Assembly (NCBI RefSeq): GCF_050596425.1
Contig: NZ_CP192292.1
Span: 3,286,001-3,350,000, forward strand
Length of the DNA: 64,000 nt
Direction: 5' to 3'
From: G963665925 sp050596425
Lineage (GTDB): Bacteria > Bacillota > Clostridia > Peptostreptococcales > Acidaminobacteraceae
The notes beneath the pieces were generated by a model. That model ran no database searches. It was not told the origin of the DNA and saw only the letters and a program-made list of their open reading frames with translations. The position numbers and the translations under genes were made by a program. Positions 61,556 to 64,000 of this stretch are shown here, piece after piece (positions within the stretch are counted from its first letter, which is position 1; each line of letters opens with the position of its first letter).

Positions 61556-62950
61556 TCACTGACTCAGACTTTTGTCTACAACATAATTATAGACTGGATC
61601 ATTATTATTTTTATAATCCTCAAGACTATACTCAATTTGAACATCTGGCGCTAGAGTGTTATTGTCATGACCTGGATAAAACTCAAAATACATTGTGGAG
61701 CATGTCAAGATTAAACCACTATTTTCTAGCTGGATCATACGTCCATTGCCATAGCTGTTTGGCATGCCACCTGTCTCTTGACCCAGTATGGTTGCACTTG
61801 TCCACCTTTTTGTCATTGTAGCGGATGCAACTCCTGATGAAAATGTTCTATTACCAACCATAACAAACAAGCGATCTGGAGTGTTAAATTTTTTGTGCTT
61901 TAAAAGCCCTGAACGAAAGGCATCAAAAACACTTGACCCGCCTCCCATGTTATAGCGCATATCCACAGCAACCTTATCAATGTCATTGTCACCAATATAC
62001 TTCCAAACTTCATCATTAAAGTCATTAAAACTGTAGTTTTCAGTATTTGCACATCTATCATAGTTTATCTTAATGATCTTGTTGCTCCTGTCATGTTGGT
62101 ACCAATAATTTTCGCCCTCTAGGACATCAATTGAGCTCACTATATTATTCAAACGATTGTTATAAACAAATGTGTCATGAGGCGATCTTTCACCTGATAG
62201 GTTTTTAACCTTGACTTGTTTAAACATGCCCTTATCTTCATAAGTTAATGTGGTATAGGCTGGGTCATCTGATAGCCCCAGTGCCTTATAAAACATTGGT
62301 ACACGCAGGAGACCAAGGGCATTTGCATCTTTCCAGTGATCATTTTCTGCTGGGACTAACTCTTTTAGGTCCGAAAACACTGTGTCTATATCATGATTTT
62401 CTATCTTTACGATTTTCTTGAATAATAAGTTCTTGTATGTTTCAGTTGCATTCACGCAGTAGATTTGTCCATCAATCTGAACAAATTTCAAAGGCATAAT
62501 TTCATTGTTGTATTGATACTCCCATTGTAAATAGGTATGTCCATCACCAATCTTAGCAATAAGCCGCATAATTTCCAGCATGATTTCGTCATCATTTAGG
62601 GCAGAAATCCTATTTTTCAAAAGTTGAGATTCAGCATCAAAGGCTGTTTGACTCATGTTTTTATATAAATCTTTATGGGTTTCTTTTAAGAACTTTGTCA
62701 TCTGATCAATGTCACTTGACCACTTTTCCACTCTTTCATTTTCAGTTGTTTGATTGTTCTTAGCATCATTCTTCTTAGCTTCTCCAACACTATCTTCACT
62801 TTTTAAAGCCAGCTTAGGAGCCTTTACCGTATTCTCATTCGGTGTATTTGTAGATGGCGCACTTTCCCTAGTCTCTGAAGCACAGCTTGCCAAAAGCACC
62901 ACCATAACAACTGCACTAATGAGTATTCGTCTGTTTTTCATTGATGTCAT
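61556..62950 (-). CDS. S41-like peptidase lipoprotein
   Basis: 464 residues: lipobox LASC, a Ser/Thr/Asn-rich linker, then an S41 (C-terminal processing peptidase) catalytic region: VAVDMRYNMGGGSSVFDAF, VMVGNRTFSSGVASATMTK (nucleophile Ser in FSSG), ILGQETGGMPNSYGNG and LAPDVQIEYS. No PDZ motif is obvious between linker and core. The ATG at 62950 has AAAGG. It probably degrades exported proteins or peptides. Confidence 0.82.
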   Translation of the reverse strand: MTSMKNRRILISAVVMVVLLASCASETRESAPSTNTPNENTVKAPKLALKSEDSVGEAKKNDAKNNQTTENERVEKWSSDIDQMTKFLKETHKDLYKNMSQTAFDAESQLLKNRISALNDDEIMLEIMRLIAKIGDGHTYLQWEYQYNNEIMPLKFVQIDGQIYCVNATETYKNLLFKKIVKIENHDIDTVFSDLKELVPAENDHWKDANALGLLRVPMFYKALGLSDDPAYTTLTYEDKGMFKQVKVKNLSGERSPHDTFVYNNRLNNIVSSIDVLEGENYWYQHDRSNKIIKINYDRCANTENYSFNDFNDEVWKYIGDNDIDKVAVDMRYNMGGGSSVFDAFRSGLLKHKKFNTPDRLFVMVGNRTFSSGVASATMTKRWTSATILGQETGGMPNSYGNGRMIQLENSGLILTCSTMYFEFYPGHDNNTLAPDVQIEYSLEDYKNNNDPVYNYVVDKSLSQ

Positions 62951-62986
62951 TGCCACCTTTCTTAGGTTGGAATATCAGGCAAATGT

Positions 62987-64000
62987 TTACCCCACTGTGC
63001 ATTCAGATTCTTTCTCGATCCATATTTTAATGTCATCACGGATATTCTCAAAAGTATCATCAAGGGGGAAACGGAAACCTTCACAGCCACCTTGACAGGG
63101 TTCATTTCTTAGCTTTCGATCACAACCATACCCCCTATCAATTCTTTCCTGAATGGGCATAGACAATGTCTTTATAAGATCTTGGTACTTGTCGGTCTTT
63201 TTACTCCTAACCACTAGGCCATACCCGTGTTTTGCAGATATTGAGACTTCCCAAATTCTTTTCTTATAGACATCACGCTCAGATAATGGCTTTTTACTTC
63301 TACCAGTGAAAGCATAGGCAAAATGTACATCAAAAGTTGATGTGTTTTTCACACAAGTCAGTCCCATATCAAGGCATGTCTTGTGAAGGTTTACCAGCAT
63401 GGTCTGAGTCTCATTTGAAATAGTATTCAGATAGTCTTTAAGCATATTCTCGTAGTTCAGATCACTTGCACATATAAGCCGATAATCACAGGACAAAATG
63501 TTGTCATGATTGAAATCGTTCTTGTATCGTTTTTCCCTGAGTTCGATATCTGCTATGGCCATGACCTTAAGACCCAACATCAAATGGGGGGACTCAGTAT
63601 AAGATACATGGATGGTTTTGGTATCTTCTAGGCTTATTTTTTTATTCTTAATGACATGGCCTTCTATGACAAGGCCCAGTGATTCCAAAAATGCTATACA
63701 GTCTGTGAGCAATCGCACAGAGTTTTTTGCACTCTTTTTTCGTCCGTTTTTATCTGTAAAGACTGTAAAAGATGGTAGCTTTGTCACTTTCATGGTCTTA
63801 TGATCATCAGAAAGCTCTCCAAAATAGCCAATATCTGATAAAAGATCAGCTAGGGCATATAAGAATGGATAGTCTGTCTCACTTTTAGGTTTGTTTTTCA
63901 ATTTGAAATACGTGTGACCATGAGCGGCAAGTGCCACGAAAAAGGTATGTAAAAAATCTCTGTAAGCTAGCACACCCTTCCATATTTCATCATCACTGGC
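62987..64000 (-). CDS. Partial gene of unknown function, Cys-rich C-terminus
   Basis: At least 337 codons are open to the window edge without a start, so the N-terminus lies outside. Seen: HTYFKLKNKPKSETDYPFLYALADL, HDNILSCDYRLICAS and a C-terminal cysteine cluster (C-x8-C-x3-C in CDRKLRNEPCQGGCEGF). It is 36 bases upstream of the S41 gene. No family recognised. Confidence 0.65.
   Translation of the reverse strand, partial: ASDDEIWKGVLAYRDFLHTFFVALAAHGHTYFKLKNKPKSETDYPFLYALADLLSDIGYFGELSDDHKTMKVTKLPSFTVFTDKNGRKKSAKNSVRLLTDCIAFLESLGLVIEGHVIKNKKISLEDTKTIHVSYTESPHLMLGLKVMAIADIELREKRYKNDFNHDNILSCDYRLICASDLNYENMLKDYLNTISNETQTMLVNLHKTCLDMGLTCVKNTSTFDVHFAYAFTGRSKKPLSERDVYKKRIWEVSISAKHGYGLVVRSKKTDKYQDLIKTLSMPIQERIDRGYGCDRKLRNEPCQGGCEGFRFPLDDTFENIRDDIKIWIEKESECTVG

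Noticed and set aside
1..64000. tRNA or rRNA genes.
   Set aside because: No cloverleaf with a GGTTCRANYCC T-arm and CCA end, and no conserved rRNA blocks, were seen in the spacers by eye.

Overview
The window is AT-rich DNA with Gram-positive expression signals: AGGAGG-type ribosome binding sites, hairpin terminators followed by U runs, lipobox signal peptides and a T-box riboswitch. An archaeal-type aspartyl-tRNA synthetase under T-box control, a radical SAM/SPASM protein, a CoA-disulfide reductase-rhodanese fusion and a FosB-like enzyme together suggest an anaerobic or facultative member of the Clostridia. That assignment is inference; there is no rRNA or other decisive marker. Nearly all genes lie on the minus strand. 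The plus-strand exceptions are gltS, one NUDIX gene, the tRNA synthetase, a DUF952 gene, a GT39-like membrane protein, a DUF2164 gene and one secreted protein.

Layout. 1-5.8 kb: glutamate symporter, flavodoxin, GNAT, NUDIX, dihydrofolate reductase, then the T-box-controlled aspartyl-tRNA synthetase. 5.9-20.4 kb: an accessory zone dominated by small enzymes: eleven GNAT N-acetyltransferases counting from 1.9 kb, a SAM methyltransferase, a NUDIX-SH3 fusion, a radical SAM/SPASM protein, a phosphatase, a DUF4349 lipoprotein, a GyrI-like protein and an MBL-fold hydrolase. 20.5-25.6 kb: methionine aminopeptidase, an AraC-type regulator, and a tightly packed CatA-like acetyltransferase/small-protein operon. 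25.9-35.1 kb: a sulfur-related block with a rhodanese lipoprotein, a TauABC/SsuABC-like importer, a YeeE/YedE (TsuA-type) transporter and a CoA-disulfide reductase with a rhodanese domain. A GT39-like gene is embedded in it on the other strand. 35.5-50 kb: a mixture of S66 peptidase, AraC regulator, ZIP transporter, peptide deformylase, two sugar-isomerase-like TIM barrels, an orphan PAAR-like protein, two methyltransferases, a frameshifted nitrilase and an M1-like peptidase. 50-64 kb: an AAC(6')-like/P-loop/MazG-like/HIT cluster, lipoproteins and secreted proteins, a TPR protein, a frameshifted gene beside a complete IS3-family element, a FosB-like enzyme, an S41-like lipoprotein and a partial unknown gene at the window edge.

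Three layers cut across the genes. First, eight copies of a roughly 85-130 bp palindromic repeat sit between genes. They share terminal inverted repeats and long inner arms, and two copies show compensatory changes. Second, about 17 GNATs, four SAM methyltransferases and four resistance-type enzymes (Dfr, CatA, AAC(6'), FosB relatives) are spread over the window, so it looks like a chromosomal self-protection or small-molecule modification region. Third, short tandem duplications recur at gene 3' ends. The best leads are the T-box leader (single stem I, two T-box/antiterminator units, AAU-GAC at the specifier position), the palindromic repeat family and the sulfur block. Two homopolymer-associated frameshifts (nitrilase; the gene next to the IS) could be real inactivation, slippage sites or sequence errors.
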